Numbered from the stretch's first letter, positions 36,401 through 48,600 are shown. The stretch: DNA of 64,000 nt from Gyrodactylus bullatarudis (GCA_012064415.1 SSNU01000208.1:711725-775724), one strand, 5' to 3'. Notes: generated from the letters alone by a model not told the origin. Translations and numbers: made by a program.

Positions 36401-37333
36401 AAAAGTTCAATAATTATTATAGTTTATAATTATGGGTTTCAATTTATGTTCAAACATTCTCTATGTTTAGCTTCATTAATTAATTACATCTTCGCGTCTA
36501 ATTAAAAGTCAATGACGAATTCTATCAAAAGTCGTTTCAGTGTCTTGATCTGAAAAACTATTTTTCATAGGAAAAATGGAGTGTGCGATTTCTCATACAA
36601 CAAAACTGGGGCACAACTGTTTAACGAAAAATTGTAAACAGCAACACAATAATTTTCATTATGACCCCTTAATTAACACCATTTACAATTTTTCGTTATA
36701 ATTCTATAGGCTGTATAGTAGGCATGGTCGGCGGATTTAAAAAAAGCGAAAATCGAATAGCTCGGGCTTTCAAGTCCTTCTAATTTGCTCAATTAGACAG
36801 ATGACAAAATTTCATCTTGATCGGACAAAGTTTAGAGGGTCCTTTTGGATCAGGTTTCGTCCAGATTTCTGAAATTTTTAGATGCGAATGACATGACTAC
36901 TTATAAGTCAATTCGATCAATAGTTTTCTATTCGATATAGGCACATTGAAAACTATAGATTAGTAGAGTCTTTGATTTTAAATAATGAAATTTATTTAAA
37001 AAAACCTAGGTCAATATCTGTGCTCTTAGGCTATCACTCAGACCTTATTCCTACTCCCCAGAATAGAAATACAGTATCGAAAATACTTGACAAGATGGAG
37101 TTTATCTCATTATTCTCTCTTTCAAGATTATAATCCACTTTCTCAGTCAACTGTTCTTCAACTACCTGAACTATCCAGAAATTAGCAACTTTGCCATTAT
37201 GATATTTGCAAAGAGGTTCAATTTAAATCTGATTTCAGACATGTTCTGCGGTGTTATCAGTACCCAGGAAGATTCATGGAATCGACTATTGATCGACCAA
37301 AAGCTCGTTACGAATATTCGTGCAAGTCACTAG
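30471..37333 (+). CDS. Large (~1,090 aa) alpha-helical protein of unrecognised family
   Basis: Exons in consistent phase: 30471-30568, 30597-31401, 31463-32077 (donor uncertain; 32050 also fits), 32176-32315, 32832-33845, 35035-35159, 35251-35396, 35521-35652 and 37127-37333. They total 1,093 residues. The first intron is 28 nt. The N-terminus is acidic (HFDQIIDEYLYEDDESAI), followed by a serine-rich low-complexity stretch. Long stretches of amphipathic helices then run to the end (for example HIVEILSHKDNKVFMKVVQS and IIHFLSQLFFNYLNYPEI), suggesting an armadillo/HEAT-like scaffold. There are no membrane helices, zinc motifs or enzyme signatures. Codon-level order and clean splicing argue it is real. 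I do not recognise the family. The last two long introns are packed with repeats. Confidence 0.72.
32593..32616 (+). repeat. 24-bp dispersed repeat, copy 2 (intron of the unknown gene)
   Basis: Same unit as at 27619-27642 with one substitution. The flanks are not clearly alike, so the parent element is unknown. Confidence 0.6.
34548..34846. repeat. Imperfect foldback repeat (MITE-like) in the unknown gene
   Basis: The arms ttttattgttttaagagctg...gtgatcaaaa...ggatcaagattaga (34548-34612) and their diverged complement (34760-34846) make a ~300-bp palindrome. The motif gatcaRgattaga recurs in the MITE at 40240-40518, so the two may be one family. Located in intron 33846-35034. Confidence 0.55.
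35815..36010. mobile_element. Solo PLE arm with hammerhead motif
   Basis: About 190 bp resemble the left arm of the PLE cassette at 40.5 kb in order: a gagctgggtcaccgatg block, caaataaggcctttatttcg, gtgtgatacatgcc, tatatagg and gattggatcatacctg. No opposite arm and no coding sequence are found nearby. Probably a truncated insertion in intron 35653-37126. Confidence 0.75.
35877..35918 (-). ncRNA. Hammerhead-like motif in the solo PLE arm
   Basis: On the minus strand: TCACA, CTGATGA, linker GTATGTCC, GAA, stem III ATAAAGGCCTTAT, T, TGTGA. Stem I pairs over 5 bp. Stem III is shorter by one base than in the 40.6-kb copy but still palindromic. Confidence 0.6.
36096..36620. mobile_element. 525-bp MITE with ~60-bp terminal inverted repeats
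   Basis: The left end (acagttgtgccccagttttg, continuing to about 36158) is matched by the complementary right end (to 36620: aactggggcacaactgt). Only a few mismatches occur over ~60 bp. The interior is non-coding AT-rich DNA with a CTACTT-GA-AAGTAG palindrome at 36177-36190. Superfamily unknown; the target duplication is not obvious. Confidence 0.8.
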
Positions 37334-37614
37334 TTTCATTGAGTTTTGAATCTTTGGAGTTTTATCAGTCATCTTTTATTTGTTTAGCTCAACACTTTTG
37401 ACAATATTTCCATACGTGATGTAGTGGAAAGGTTAAGACAAGTCCCCTGATAGAAAACCCAGTACATTTAATAAAGATCACACTTTGAGAAGAAATAAAT
37501 CTACGAGATAAATAATCGACCCAGATAAATCAAAAGTTAACTATATTGATTATTATTATTTTAATTGTTGTATAAGAATTACATCTCCTTTCTCGATGTT
37601 AACATTCTGTGAAA

Positions 37615-38001
37615 ATGACGATCAAGTTCCACCATCAGATTATTCTTACAATCTTCTTACTAATGAGTCATCTCACATGTGATATGTTGTGTTCCATCAA
37701 TGTGTTGAATAGTATTCTTGATAAGAAGTTGAATACCACTTCAGAGGAAGAATTCGATCGGCTGATGGATGAATCTCTTGAGGAAATCAAAAAGTGCCCT
37801 GACGACGGATGCATCAAAGGTTGCTCCATAAAGTTGGTGGAGAACTCCTATGAATTTGATGATTTTATGCGTGGCATGTTCGAGTGTATTACTGGGTGCA
37901 CTAAAGATTTTGGTCCCACAGTCAAGTTTAAAACTGAGGTTATGGACGAAAACAATAACCAGGCGAAAAATTCAATTGCTGACTTGCCAACTGAACTCTA
38001 A
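37615..38001 (+). CDS. Small secreted cysteine-rich protein (CxxxCxxxC...CxxxC family)
   Basis: 128 residues beginning at the ATG at 37615, with a signal peptide (HHQIILTIFLLMSHLTC). The mature part has one domain: an early C, a charged helix, then CPDDGCIKGCSIKLVENS, and about 20 residues later FECITGC. The same spacing recurs in the proteins at 38711 and 48746, so these form a local family. No known domain is recognised. Acidic tail. Unspliced; 280 bp downstream of the previous gene on the same strand. Confidence 0.75.
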   Translation: MTIKFHHQIILTIFLLMSHLTCDMLCSINVLNSILDKKLNTTSEEEFDRLMDESLEEIKKCPDDGCIKGCSIKLVENSYEFDDFMRGMFECITGCTKDFGPTVKFKTEVMDENNNQAKNSIADLPTEL

Positions 38002-38710
38002 ATCATAATAATAATTATTTTCCTATTTATAAAATTGAATTTTTCCAACCTTAAAAGACCCAGAGAAATTTTTTATGGTTTCACTGATAACGAAAATGCA
38101 AAAAACTGAGTTTTAGTTCAAGAGATATTGCCACATTTTGTTAATGGCAGGCATGGTTCCTTCCATTTTCTCTTTGATATCTGTAAGCGGATGTTCAAAC
38201 TACTAGATAGAGGTTCTCACACTTGTAAGTGTAAGAAATATGACCAGTAAAAAATTGAGAAACAAATGAAATTCATCTTATGGGTTCAAATTTCGGCTAT
38301 GATTACTGACGAGTTTTAATGAAGATAGAAGTTGGTCATAATTTAACTCTCTTATGGAGTTGAAACTTTTGTCAGAAATCAAAAAATGTTACAGTTGGAG
38401 TTATGATAATCACTCATAATTGAAATAATTCAGGGATAATTTTTCGATCAACATACGATCCGATATAAATTTGGCTTGTTTATATGCTAGGACTTTTGAG
38501 TAGAAAATTGAAACGGTAAACTTTTAACAGGTAAGACAGGTTTTTGATTTTGATAATCCGCAAAACTTCAAAGATAACGACAACTGAAATGATATGTAAT
38601 TACACCATAAATTACATTAATATATATATATATACATGGAAGAAAAGAAGAAAGTTGATAGGAAAGTATCTTGATTAGATTTTACATACAAGGCAATAAT
38701 TACAGCAATA

Positions 38711-39070
38711 ATGAGAAACTTTACAAGGCGATCCTTCTCCATACACCGGATCTTGTTCATAAACATTGTATTGTTCAGTTTGATTTTCTTATCACTTGTA
38801 AACTCAGATAATCAATGCATTGTTCGGGCACATTTGAAAGGATTCAATAAAAAATTCACCAACTCAGAATGCTTCGAAGATGTGGATTGCTTCAGGGGGA
38901 AACTGGACAGACTAAAAGAGCTCCTGCTCACGTGTGATAACTCGTGTATCAAGTCATGTATCCTAAGGATAATGGACATTCATCAAATGACATTAAGAGA
39001 GTATAGTCAAGAGCTCAGGGCGTGTTCTGTTCAATGTGCTAACGAGACTAATTTGTCGGATGAATTGTAG
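38711..39070 (+). CDS. Small secreted cysteine-rich protein, paralogue of the 37.6-kb gene
   Basis: 119 residues. The hydrophobic segment ILFINIVLFSLIFLSLVNS acts as a signal peptide, followed directly by the domain: QCIVRA, CFEDVDCFRG, then LTCDNSCIKSCILRIMD and, 22 residues on, ACSVQC. The cysteine pattern equals that of the gene at 37615 and each half of the gene at 48746, though sequence identity is low. Unspliced. A tandem-duplicate origin with 37615 is likely. Confidence 0.75.
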   Translation: MRNFTRRSFSIHRILFINIVLFSLIFLSLVNSDNQCIVRAHLKGFNKKFTNSECFEDVDCFRGKLDRLKELLLTCDNSCIKSCILRIMDIHQMTLREYSQELRACSVQCANETNLSDEL

Positions 39071-39681
39071 GATGAATGGTTTTGTATAAAAACAGAGAGG
39101 TCTACACGATTAAAAGGTCAACTATGTAACAAGAGAGTAGAATCTAATATTTGCTGTATATTTGAGTTCTACGCAATTTTAAATACATGTTTTTGAAGTA
39201 ATGTGTACTTGTAACCTAGAAAGAAATTATAGAATCTAAGTGTCTAATAATTAGACTCTAATCCATTCAATAAATTAATTTTGAAATTGTACATCTACTT
39301 GACAGTAGCTATACTAATTATAAATTCATTCATGTAACATTATTCTGAGAGAGCACAAAAATCAATGAATACTAATTATTCAGTGCTTCAGTATTGCTTG
39401 AAACATTTTTTACATTTTTGAAAGAGATAAGATTAATGATTGTACAATTTATTTATTAAAAGTAAATCTACTTTTCCACAGAAAGCCAAGATTAATTGTT
39501 TAATTTCTCTCTAAAAATAAAAAAATAACTAGATTCTATGTCATCCGAATAAAATGACAGCAGTTGGAAAGGAAGAAATTTTTCCTCCTCTAGCTTAATT
39601 GGACCAATTGGAATAAACACTACTGATTGGTTAGTAAGGAAGAACCATACTTGGATAACCAATTGGAACTGTGTGTTGAGT

Positions 39682-42600
39682 TTAGGTCTTTTTGTTGGAT
39701 TGTAAAATTGACTCTTGTAAATCTTGTGGAAGCCTACTGATAAGTAAATGTAAATGCTCATCTATTTTCTGTTTATGGGACTCTTTGAAAAAGTACAAAT
39801 AGCCGTCTTCGATTCTAGTCTAAAAAAATTAACAGTCATGTTTTAACAAATGGAGATGAAGAAAATATCTATCTATCCCTTACTCTGAGATTTTTGAAGT
39901 GTATGTAAATATCAATAATCTCTAGTTCACTGCAGCCACTCTCCCTGAGATATTTGCTCATGTCCAATGAGCACACTTTATCTACGTATATTTCGTTAAT
40001 ATCCTTTTGAAGACATTCTTCGGCCCTTGACATCCAATTGGAGAAATGTGATGTTGACCAGAAACGTCTAACGGAGAAGGAAATCGTTTAAAGGTTTTTT
40101 ACAAAAAGTTCAATATTTTTCTCCGAGAAGTCAGGAAAAATATATTTTTCGAATTCCATAATGAAATAAGCCAATAAGCTGTGAATTTTTTTTTAATTTC
40201 GAAAATAAACCAAATTTCCACTTTTTAACCTAGGAATCTACAATTTTTATCGATTTCAAAGATTTGAAGCAGTTAAATGCAGATATTCGAGATCAGGATT
40301 AGACAAAAAATTCGAATTCGGCTGCAGAAATTCGTCATTTTTGAGGGAAATCGGAAAATTTGAATTTATTGATTATCACGAAGGGAAATGATCCAAAATT
40401 TAAAAGCTTAACAGTAGATTCCTTTCTTCCTTCACGGCCCAATTAGAATTCTCTGTCTAATCCTGATCTCGAATATCAGCATTTAACTGGTTCAAATCAT
40501 TGAAATCGATAAAAATGTGGTGTTGAGAGATGTACGGAGACATCGGTTTTAAGCTGAGTTACCGATGCAAAGTTCATTTCAGAGAAGAAGAAAGAGATGC
40601 CACAATTTTCACAAATAAGGGCCTTTATTTCGGGCATACTCATCAGTGTGATACATGCCATATATATAGGGTTATAACAAAAATAGGAAATAAAGATTAC
40701 TGGTTCTTATTTTTCAATTTTGATTGGCTCATACCTGTTACCAGGTTGGAGCATCATAATTTGTAATCATAAGGTTGGATAGAATGTCATGTTCGTTAAT
40801 TGCATTAGCTATACCTACCTTTCAAAGGGGATAAGACATCAACACTAATTCAAAGAAAGATAAATGAAGTCTTTTCCCAAACCTACCCTGAAGGAACCTT
40901 ACGAATGACCTTCCAAACTTCAAAATGTTTACCAACAAGGCAAAAGACACGATTGATAAAACAAAGATAAGCCATGTAGTCTACAAGTTTACTTGCGCTT
41001 GTAAATCCGAGTATATTGGCCAAACCAAAAGACGTCTAGAGGATAGAATCGAAGAGCACCTCTACACTGGCCAAACTGCAGTGAAAGAGCATCTGAGGAC
41101 ATGCAAGGCAGATGTTTCCAACGAAAACTTTGAAATTATCTATAGACCAACCGGAAACAATGTCCACGCACTTAAAGCAGCTGAAGCATACCTTATAAAC
41201 CAACAAAAACCAAACCTTTGCATCCAGAAAACCTTTGCCAAGCCGATTAACCTCCCCAAACCAAGAGAACTAAAGTCCCCGGCATCCCAACCCCCCGCTA
41301 GGAAGAGGAGGAGAGAAGAAGTAGAGACGAACCAACAAATTACCGATTTTTACCAGGCAACACAATAAAAATCTGATAATTCTGTTTTACACCCCTTTAT
41401 TACCAATCCCTATCTACACCCTGACTACTAAAATATAAATAATAAGTACAGTTGATGCAATTAACGAACATGACATTCTATCCAACCTTATGATTACAAA
41501 TTATGATGCTCCAACCTGGTAACAGGTATGAGCCAATCAAAATTGAAAAATAAGAACCAGTAATCTTTATTTCCTATTTTTGTTATAACCCTATATATAT
41601 GGCATGTATCACACTGATGAGTATGCCCGAAATAAAGGCCCTTATTTGTGAAAATTGTGGCATCTCTTTCTTCTTCTCTGAAAAATTTAGTGCATTTTCG
41701 AAATTCAAAAACGGCCTAATTTTGGTCAGATGGGATTTTTTCAGAAAATTTTTTAAAATTTCCAAATCTTATTGGCTTATTTCATAATGGAAAAATTAAT
41801 TTTTTCCTGACTTTCCGGAGAAAAATATTGAGATTTTTGTAAGAAAAATAAATTCTCATCTTCGTGTTAACTACATATTTATATTGAGGCCAGAATATTG
41901 TATACTTTGAGGGTTGTTAGTAACACCGTGTTACACATCATGAGATAAATGAGATCAGACTTTCTTAAACATTACATTCCTTACAACAAAGTTTGAGATC
42001 ATCTAGCTTTTCATAGACAAGAAAAAAATGTCCCAACCCACCCCACTACTTCTCCAATCTTATCGTCAAACGAATCAATAAGAGCTAAGAAATATAAATG
42101 TTTAAAATAAAATAAACAGTATATTATTCCACTGATTGATTTTGCTAAGGAAATACGTAAAAATATTGATACTTTAAGCAAAGAAAAACATCTTATCTTA
42201 CATGAAACTGCATATGTAAATTTTTTCTAAAATTTATCTTGTAATATTTGATGAATTTAGCTAGTTATTTCGAAAGGTAATCCAATTGGAGACTAACTCA
42301 TAGAGTCGTTTTGTATTGCCTTGGAGCCAGGAGTAGTTACTTTTTGCTTTAACCTCGTTAGCTGAATAATATTCGAGAAATTCATGGATCAATACATGTT
42401 TGAACTTTGGAACATCCTAAGAAATGTTAAAATCATATGTCATTGAGAAATTGTTGAATGCTTCCAGGGAAAAGGATTGAAATTAGACTACATCAAAATT
42501 AAAGTTGGAAAATATTAAAACCCTTTCAGTACCGTGGCTACATTTTACCAAAAATAAAAATAAGCTCTAAATTTCTGTTAACTGAAGGCTAATGTTTCTG

Positions 42601-45600
42601 AAAGTTAGTTTATATAATCTTACCAACTTCGACTTTATGATGAACTTTTGAGATTACTTCTAAGTAATTTCTAAGATTATGATCCTAGCGATCGAAAATT
42701 AGAAAATATTACTTTAATTTAAAGTGGTGTTTTGGGCAATCCAAGTATCATGAAACTACAGAAAGTTACTATGATATTAAGCATATATTAAAATATCTAT
42801 AATCTAATTATCTCCGACCATAATTAAACAAGAGTTTAGTTATTATTGATTTAGTTCTGTATCCAAGTGGCTACATTGGTACTATAGGGATAAAAAATTT
42901 GAACACCTTAGAAAAAAATTTTTTTTGCTCTTTAATTATCTAGATATAATTTCGAATTGTATAATTCATATTTCATTATGATGGATTACGATCTAGAGAC
43001 AAGACGTGATTTCACTGGTGTATTAACCTCTACTTTAGTCCTCCTGCCTGACGCAGATTATTCGGAGTTAGAAGAAATGGATTGTGCAGATGATTATGAA
43101 GCAAGTGATAAAGAAGTTGAAAGTGACGAGGACGAAATTCAACTGGAAGATTTTCCTGCATCAGAAGAATGGCAGAAAACTAACAATCTTGATTCGTACA
43201 GAATCGAGTATTTTCCATATCCTACTCAAGGTCTACACGAGTCCAAATTTTTTTTCGAGATTTTTTTTTCGTCTGATATTATCAACAAAATTTTATTGGA
43301 GACAAATAAATATTCTTGCCAAAATAATTCAAGTTTGCCCATTACGTCACAGATGCTGATGAAAACACTTGGCTGTTTCATATATATGGGAATAGTCGAT
43401 AACAAACGAATTCATTTAGCGTGGGACGTTGATGTCGGAATACCAGTCATTCAAAAAAATTTAACACGCAACAATTTCAATACCACCAAAAGGTTTTTAC
43501 ATTTCAATGATAACGAAAAGTTGATTACTAACAGAAATGATTGCAACTATGACAGGCTGTTTAAAATCCGACCCATTTTGGATATATTTAGGAAAAATTG
43601 TCTTGAAATTTATGCTACTAGTGATCAGGCGATTGATGAACTAATTATTCCTTTCAAAGGTAAAATCAGTTTCAAGCAATATCTTCCAAATAAACCAAGG
43701 AAGTGGGGCATCAAAATATTCTCTCGAAACAGCTCAGATGGTATGATGCACGACTTTTTTGTTTACACAGGATCTAAAGTTATTCCGGATTCGAAATTAG
43801 GTCCCTGTAGCCAAAATGTCCAAAAGCTAACACAGACTCTAGATCCTAATCGGAAGTTTTCTCTTTTCTTTGATAATTAGTTCTCAACAATTATTAGTTC
43901 CATATCCAGATATCGTAAAAAATTATAATAAAAACATGGGTAATGTCGAAAAGTTTGATATGCTTATGTCATTTTACCGAAATGAGCATAAAGTTAAAAA
44001 GTGGTATATGAAGGTGTTTCACTGGATTTTAAATGCGTCGCTGGTTAATGGTTGGCTTTTATACTCAAGAGATTACGAGGATCATAATTTGGATCCAAAG
44101 AAAAAGTTGGATTTGATGGAGTTTTCAATGATAGTGGGTAAAAATTATTTGACACAGACACGAAATAACCAAATTGGACAACCAAATAACGAGAACACTA
44201 ACACAGAACACGAAATTTATGAAGTTCCAAGAAATAAAAGAGGAAGATGCTCGATCTGTAGGGCTTTCACCCCTGTCAAGTGTAAAAAATGTGAAAGTTT
44301 TTTTTGTCTTTTGGAAAATAGAAATTGTTTTTCTAAACATACAAGTTAAATAAAAAATGTTAAAAAAAAAATCTTCAAGCTCAAAATTTATGAGAAAAAT
44401 TTTAGTACCCTTCAGTACCAATGTAGCCATATGGAACAGGTCAAAATTATGATCTTGATCGTGAATTTTGACTTTGATTTTTTGACATGTTCATCTATGT
44501 GCCATGCAGATTAAACTGTGCAATTTTCAAAAAAATCGGATGAAATTTATGGAGTTGGTATTGAAAGGGTTAATCTGACTTGGAATCGAGCAAACTAGTT
44601 GCAGAGTTAACGAAGAAGAGTTGAGAATAAAATCAGTGCTTAACTCTTGAATGCATCGGACATGTAGGTATCATGATCACTGATGATTAAATATGAATCT
44701 GATGTAGCTAATTCGTATAGATAGACCAAGTGTATGCTAAATAAAATTTCAGTATGAAATAGCCCGACAACTTTTCACTCGACATCAGATGGTGTTGGTT
44801 TTATAGAAAATATTTCGCTTTTTTCAAATACACATTCAAAACCCCACATTCAAAAATTTGATCAGAAAAAAAATTCGAAAAGAAGGGTTTATTCTTGCTT
44901 GCTTTATATTAGTTACATGTCCCAGAAGACCTACCTTCAAGAGGAGTAGAGATGAAAGGGATAAATTTTTGACAGTTATTACGGACTTAGAAAGATGAGA
45001 TTTAACTCACCCTAAAAGGACTTATATCCTCTGAGCTGGGAAGTAGTAATTTCAAATAATTCTCCTGAAAAGAGAAAAAACAATTATTTATAAATAAGAG
45101 TACTCTATAGAAAGGATAGGACCAACTAGGGGGGAGATTAGTTGTCTTGTTAGTTCATTGAAAAAGTCTCGGATTCTTTCGTAGAGGCAAATCTGAGGGA
45201 TTTTCGACTCGATGAGGGTGTTGAGAAACTTGTTGAAGTTGTTGATTTTCTTCAGGTCAAACTTGTTCAAGGAGTAGAGGCCCATTCGTTTAGGATCTTG
45301 GAATGTCCCCTGTGGCCTTGTTTGGTATTTTGAGAGGTCAATTTCAAAGTTTTCCTTCACCATGATCAAAAGATTTGGCCAATGGCCGAGGGATTTCATA
45401 AAGAATGGATTTGTAACACCAAGGATGATGGGAAAATTCCTGGAATTATGGGAAAAAACATGAGAGGGTTGTATTTTCCCTTAGATTTCTCTCCAGATTT
45501 ACTTGAGCTGTAGAGTTGTATTAGTGAAGTCTCGATAATCTGAATCATGAATTGTAAAAAAGGGACGATATTCACCAGAAAAGTTGAGCGGGGCAATTGA

Positions 45601-48600
45601 ATTGATCAGTAAGTTAACGATGGTACTGCTATCTTTTGGACTGTAGCAGCGGACTAGTAGAGGCTTCATTGAAGATAAAAATAAAGATTTACAATTCATT
45701 GAATGATGATCAATTGGGAGGTTCTCTCTTACCTGACCAGTAATGACAATTTCCCAGAGATTGTGAAGTTGAAAGAGGATAGGTCGTAGCAGTTCTAGTA
45801 GATACTCATCACTTATATGGTCAACATTACCAGTGGATGAGTTTGAGTCGAGTTCATTGTGGTTATTAATGGGCTAGAGGGAAATGTAGTTGGTATTTAT
45901 TTAATTACAAGGAATTCATCGATTATCGATTAGCCAATGAAAAAATGATCAAGAGGTTCACATAACAGATAGAATACTTTATTCACAAATAAGTTTTATT
46001 TTTAAATTATACATGATTATAACTATCGAATAGCTTCTCTTAATTAATTATGTCAAAAATGGAATATTTTTTGTTTTTGTAGGTACATAAGAATAGGTAA
46101 TTTTATTCACTAGATGTACATTTCTTTATGGTTCATCAGTAGTGACACATAAATAATGATAAAAGGTGATGGCTTCAGTAATGATGTAAGGAGACGACTG
46201 GTTAATCTTATCGATCAACATTATGATAATATACAATTGAAAATTGTATTTAAAACTCAAAGATTATTCAGTTTGATTCATAAGGATTTACTAAAACCTG
46301 AAGAAAAGACTCTTTTAATTTACAAATTCCAATGTGACTGTGGAGCTTCTTATATAGGTCGTACAATTAGGAAATTATCAACAAGATCAAATGATCACCT
46401 CAAGAAGGATACAGCTGTGACCAGACACATCAAACAGGAGAATCATGAAGCTTCAATTTCCAATTTCTCAATTTTGTATAAAAATGCGGGTGATGACAGT
46501 ACGGATTTGTGGGTGAAGGAGAAATTCTTCATCAATCACTTTAAGCCAAATCTGTGTGTTCAAAAAAACTACTCTTATAACCTTCAATTACCCTGGCCTA
46601 TGTGAGCTTTTTCACCTTTCTCTTCACTGTTGCTATTTATTGAAGAGTTTTGGTGTTTTTTCAGCTCACATTATATTCTTATATTTTTCAACTTTTACTA
46701 TACTTCTTTCAAAATCTGTAAAATATTATTTTCAATGATTTCTTAACTTTTATCATTATTTTTGTGTCACTACTGATGAACCATTAAGAAATGTACATTT
46801 AGTGAATAAAATTACCTATTTTTATATACCTACAAATATGATTCTAAGCGGATTTTCGGACGTTTTAGATAAATTACGTGAATCATATCATCGCCAAAAA
46901 TTTTTATTTTATTTTTATTTTTTCAATGATTCAAGAATACATTTTGTTAGATATGGATACATAGTTAGATATTAGGGTAATACAAAATTTTATTTTCCCC
47001 GAACAATGCTCCATGCCTCAAACAAAAATTGATGTTTTAACCGAAAAAAAACAAAATAAAAATTTTTCATGTTCATGTGAAAAAAGACTCAATTTTTGAT
47101 ATTGCAAAAATTATTCAATTTTGTCCTTTCTCGTAGTAAAATTCATTGAAAAAATCTTGACGCGTGTTCAAAAATTGTCATTTTCAATCGAGATTTTTTA
47201 ACAGACTCGAAAATGTATTCTTTTATAGGAAAAAATGCATAGTTTTCTATCTTCAAAATGAGATTAAGGCTGGGAAAGTTGAAAAATTTGGCAAACAAAA
47301 GACAACTTTGAAGTTACCAACTAATGGCAATATGAAGCTAGATTATGTGGATCCACTTTCAATAAAAGGAAAGAAAAATGTGGACATTCTGAAATTTTGA
47401 GCTGGTGCCAAATTCTAATTTTTTTGAATTTTGGACACAAAAACTAAGCAAGGAGACCAAATTTACTAAATAGAGTCTGATTATTAATCTCAGAATCGAG
47501 AAGGAGTTGAATACTGCCAAATGATCGAGTAGTTTTTACTTTGAATGCATTGGTTCCATCACTTGAAATAATTAAAAGATGGTTGACTTAGAGTAACAAA
47601 TCACTTAATATTAACCTTATTATCTTATCTATTACTTGTACTTGTATAAATGTTTATTTTTAATGAAAAATTAATTGAATACTTTTCATCATATTACTAT
47701 TACTACTGTTAAATTGATTTTTTTTTCATTTTTTATATTATGTATAGTGAAGTGAAACTCACATAATCGATATTACAAATGATATCATGGCCATGTTTTA
47801 TGTTGCCATGTTTGATGATTTCAAAGTCGATAGAGGTCTCGTCTGTGTCATCACTACTGCCAGTCATGCTGAGGGATTCCAAGTAGTTCGACTGAACTGT
47901 GAATAGTTCAGAGTTGTTGTGTGTTTTCCTCGGGATGAACAAGGTCAAAACAATGCCCACAATGGGTAAAGATAGTGTTTGATTGGTGAACGGCTTCGGC
48001 CATTTACTCATCTCAAGGGCAAATGTCTGTAAGAGAATTTCTCCCGTCTTAAAGTATAACGGCCCAATGATATCAATTGTGCGGATGAATAAATCTTTAA
48101 AGTGGTACGCAGATAATATCACAATTGACTGGAAAGAAAATGAATAATTTTTCTCATGTTTTTTCAATCCAGTTCATTCAGACAAAGGATTTTTATGAAT
48201 GGTCTGCAACTCTCTTCAAAATAGAATTCTCTCTTCACTATTATATATCCGAATAAAATTTACAACTTCCATTAAGATTAATTGCTACTAGCAATTTCAA
48301 ACTATAAGATAGAATCACTTTGACTCCATTATTGAATTAGTTTTATAGAACTATCAAAAAGCAAAAGTCAACTACAAAGCTACTCACTGGCCATGTTCAC
48401 TTAAAATTCTACTCGTGAATCTACTTTCAAGTAGGATTTTTTAAACTCATTGATTATTAACTCTCGACTAGATGTCTATCAAACACATAACCACATACGA
48501 CATTATTCCTCAGAATATGTATATCAGTCAAGAGACCTCATTACTTTCTCGATCTTTTCTCATATATCTTAATGTATAAATAAAACTATTGCGTTTATAA

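Larger units (their letters stand above)
40540..41690 (+). mobile_element. Penelope-like element, RT-less GIY-YIG cassette between ~220-bp inverted arms (PLE-A)
   Basis: The left arm (about 40585-40800) and right arm (about 41460-41675) are near-perfect inverted copies and contain hammerhead-like motifs. The core holds only the C-terminal part of a PLE polyprotein: the linker YLPFKGDKTSTLIQRK begins just inside the arm after a stop codon, followed by a GIY-YIG domain. No reverse transcriptase is present. PLEs can carry LTR-like repeats in inverted order, so this may be a 5'-truncated copy. It sits in DENND6 intron 40068-42297, opposite in sense to the host gene. Confidence 0.85.
40098..41842. 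repeat. Outer palindrome enclosing the first PLE cassette
   Basis: About 85 bp at 40098-40185 (acaaaaagttcaatattttt...gaaataagccaataag) recur inverted at 41757-41842. They lie outside the inner PLE arms. Between the left outer and inner arms sits a ~280-bp MITE. The whole forms a 1.75-kb nested palindrome in a DENND6 intron. Confidence 0.75.
46083..46828 (+). mobile_element. Second RT-less PLE GIY-YIG cassette between ~85-bp inverted arms (PLE-B)
   Basis: Inverted arms at about 46083-46170 and 46741-46828 (gtacataagaataggtaatt / aattacctatttttatatac) flank one intact frame. The family is different from PLE-A (arms and protein share little sequence), yet the layout is the same: arm with outward hammerhead, GIY-YIG part starting at the KGD linker, arm with hammerhead. 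Located in DENND6 intron 45874-47762. Confidence 0.85.

Noticed and set aside
40540..41690. PLE-A as a cut-and-paste DNA transposon or homing endonuclease because of its inverted ends
   Set aside because: The protein is the PLE-specific GIY-YIG type with its CxC insert and linker, and PLE terminal repeats can be inverted. No target duplication typical of a DNA transposon was seen.
44680..44715. Another CTGATGA followed by GAA as a hammerhead
   Set aside because: No A follows GAA to start stem III and no stem I complement is present.
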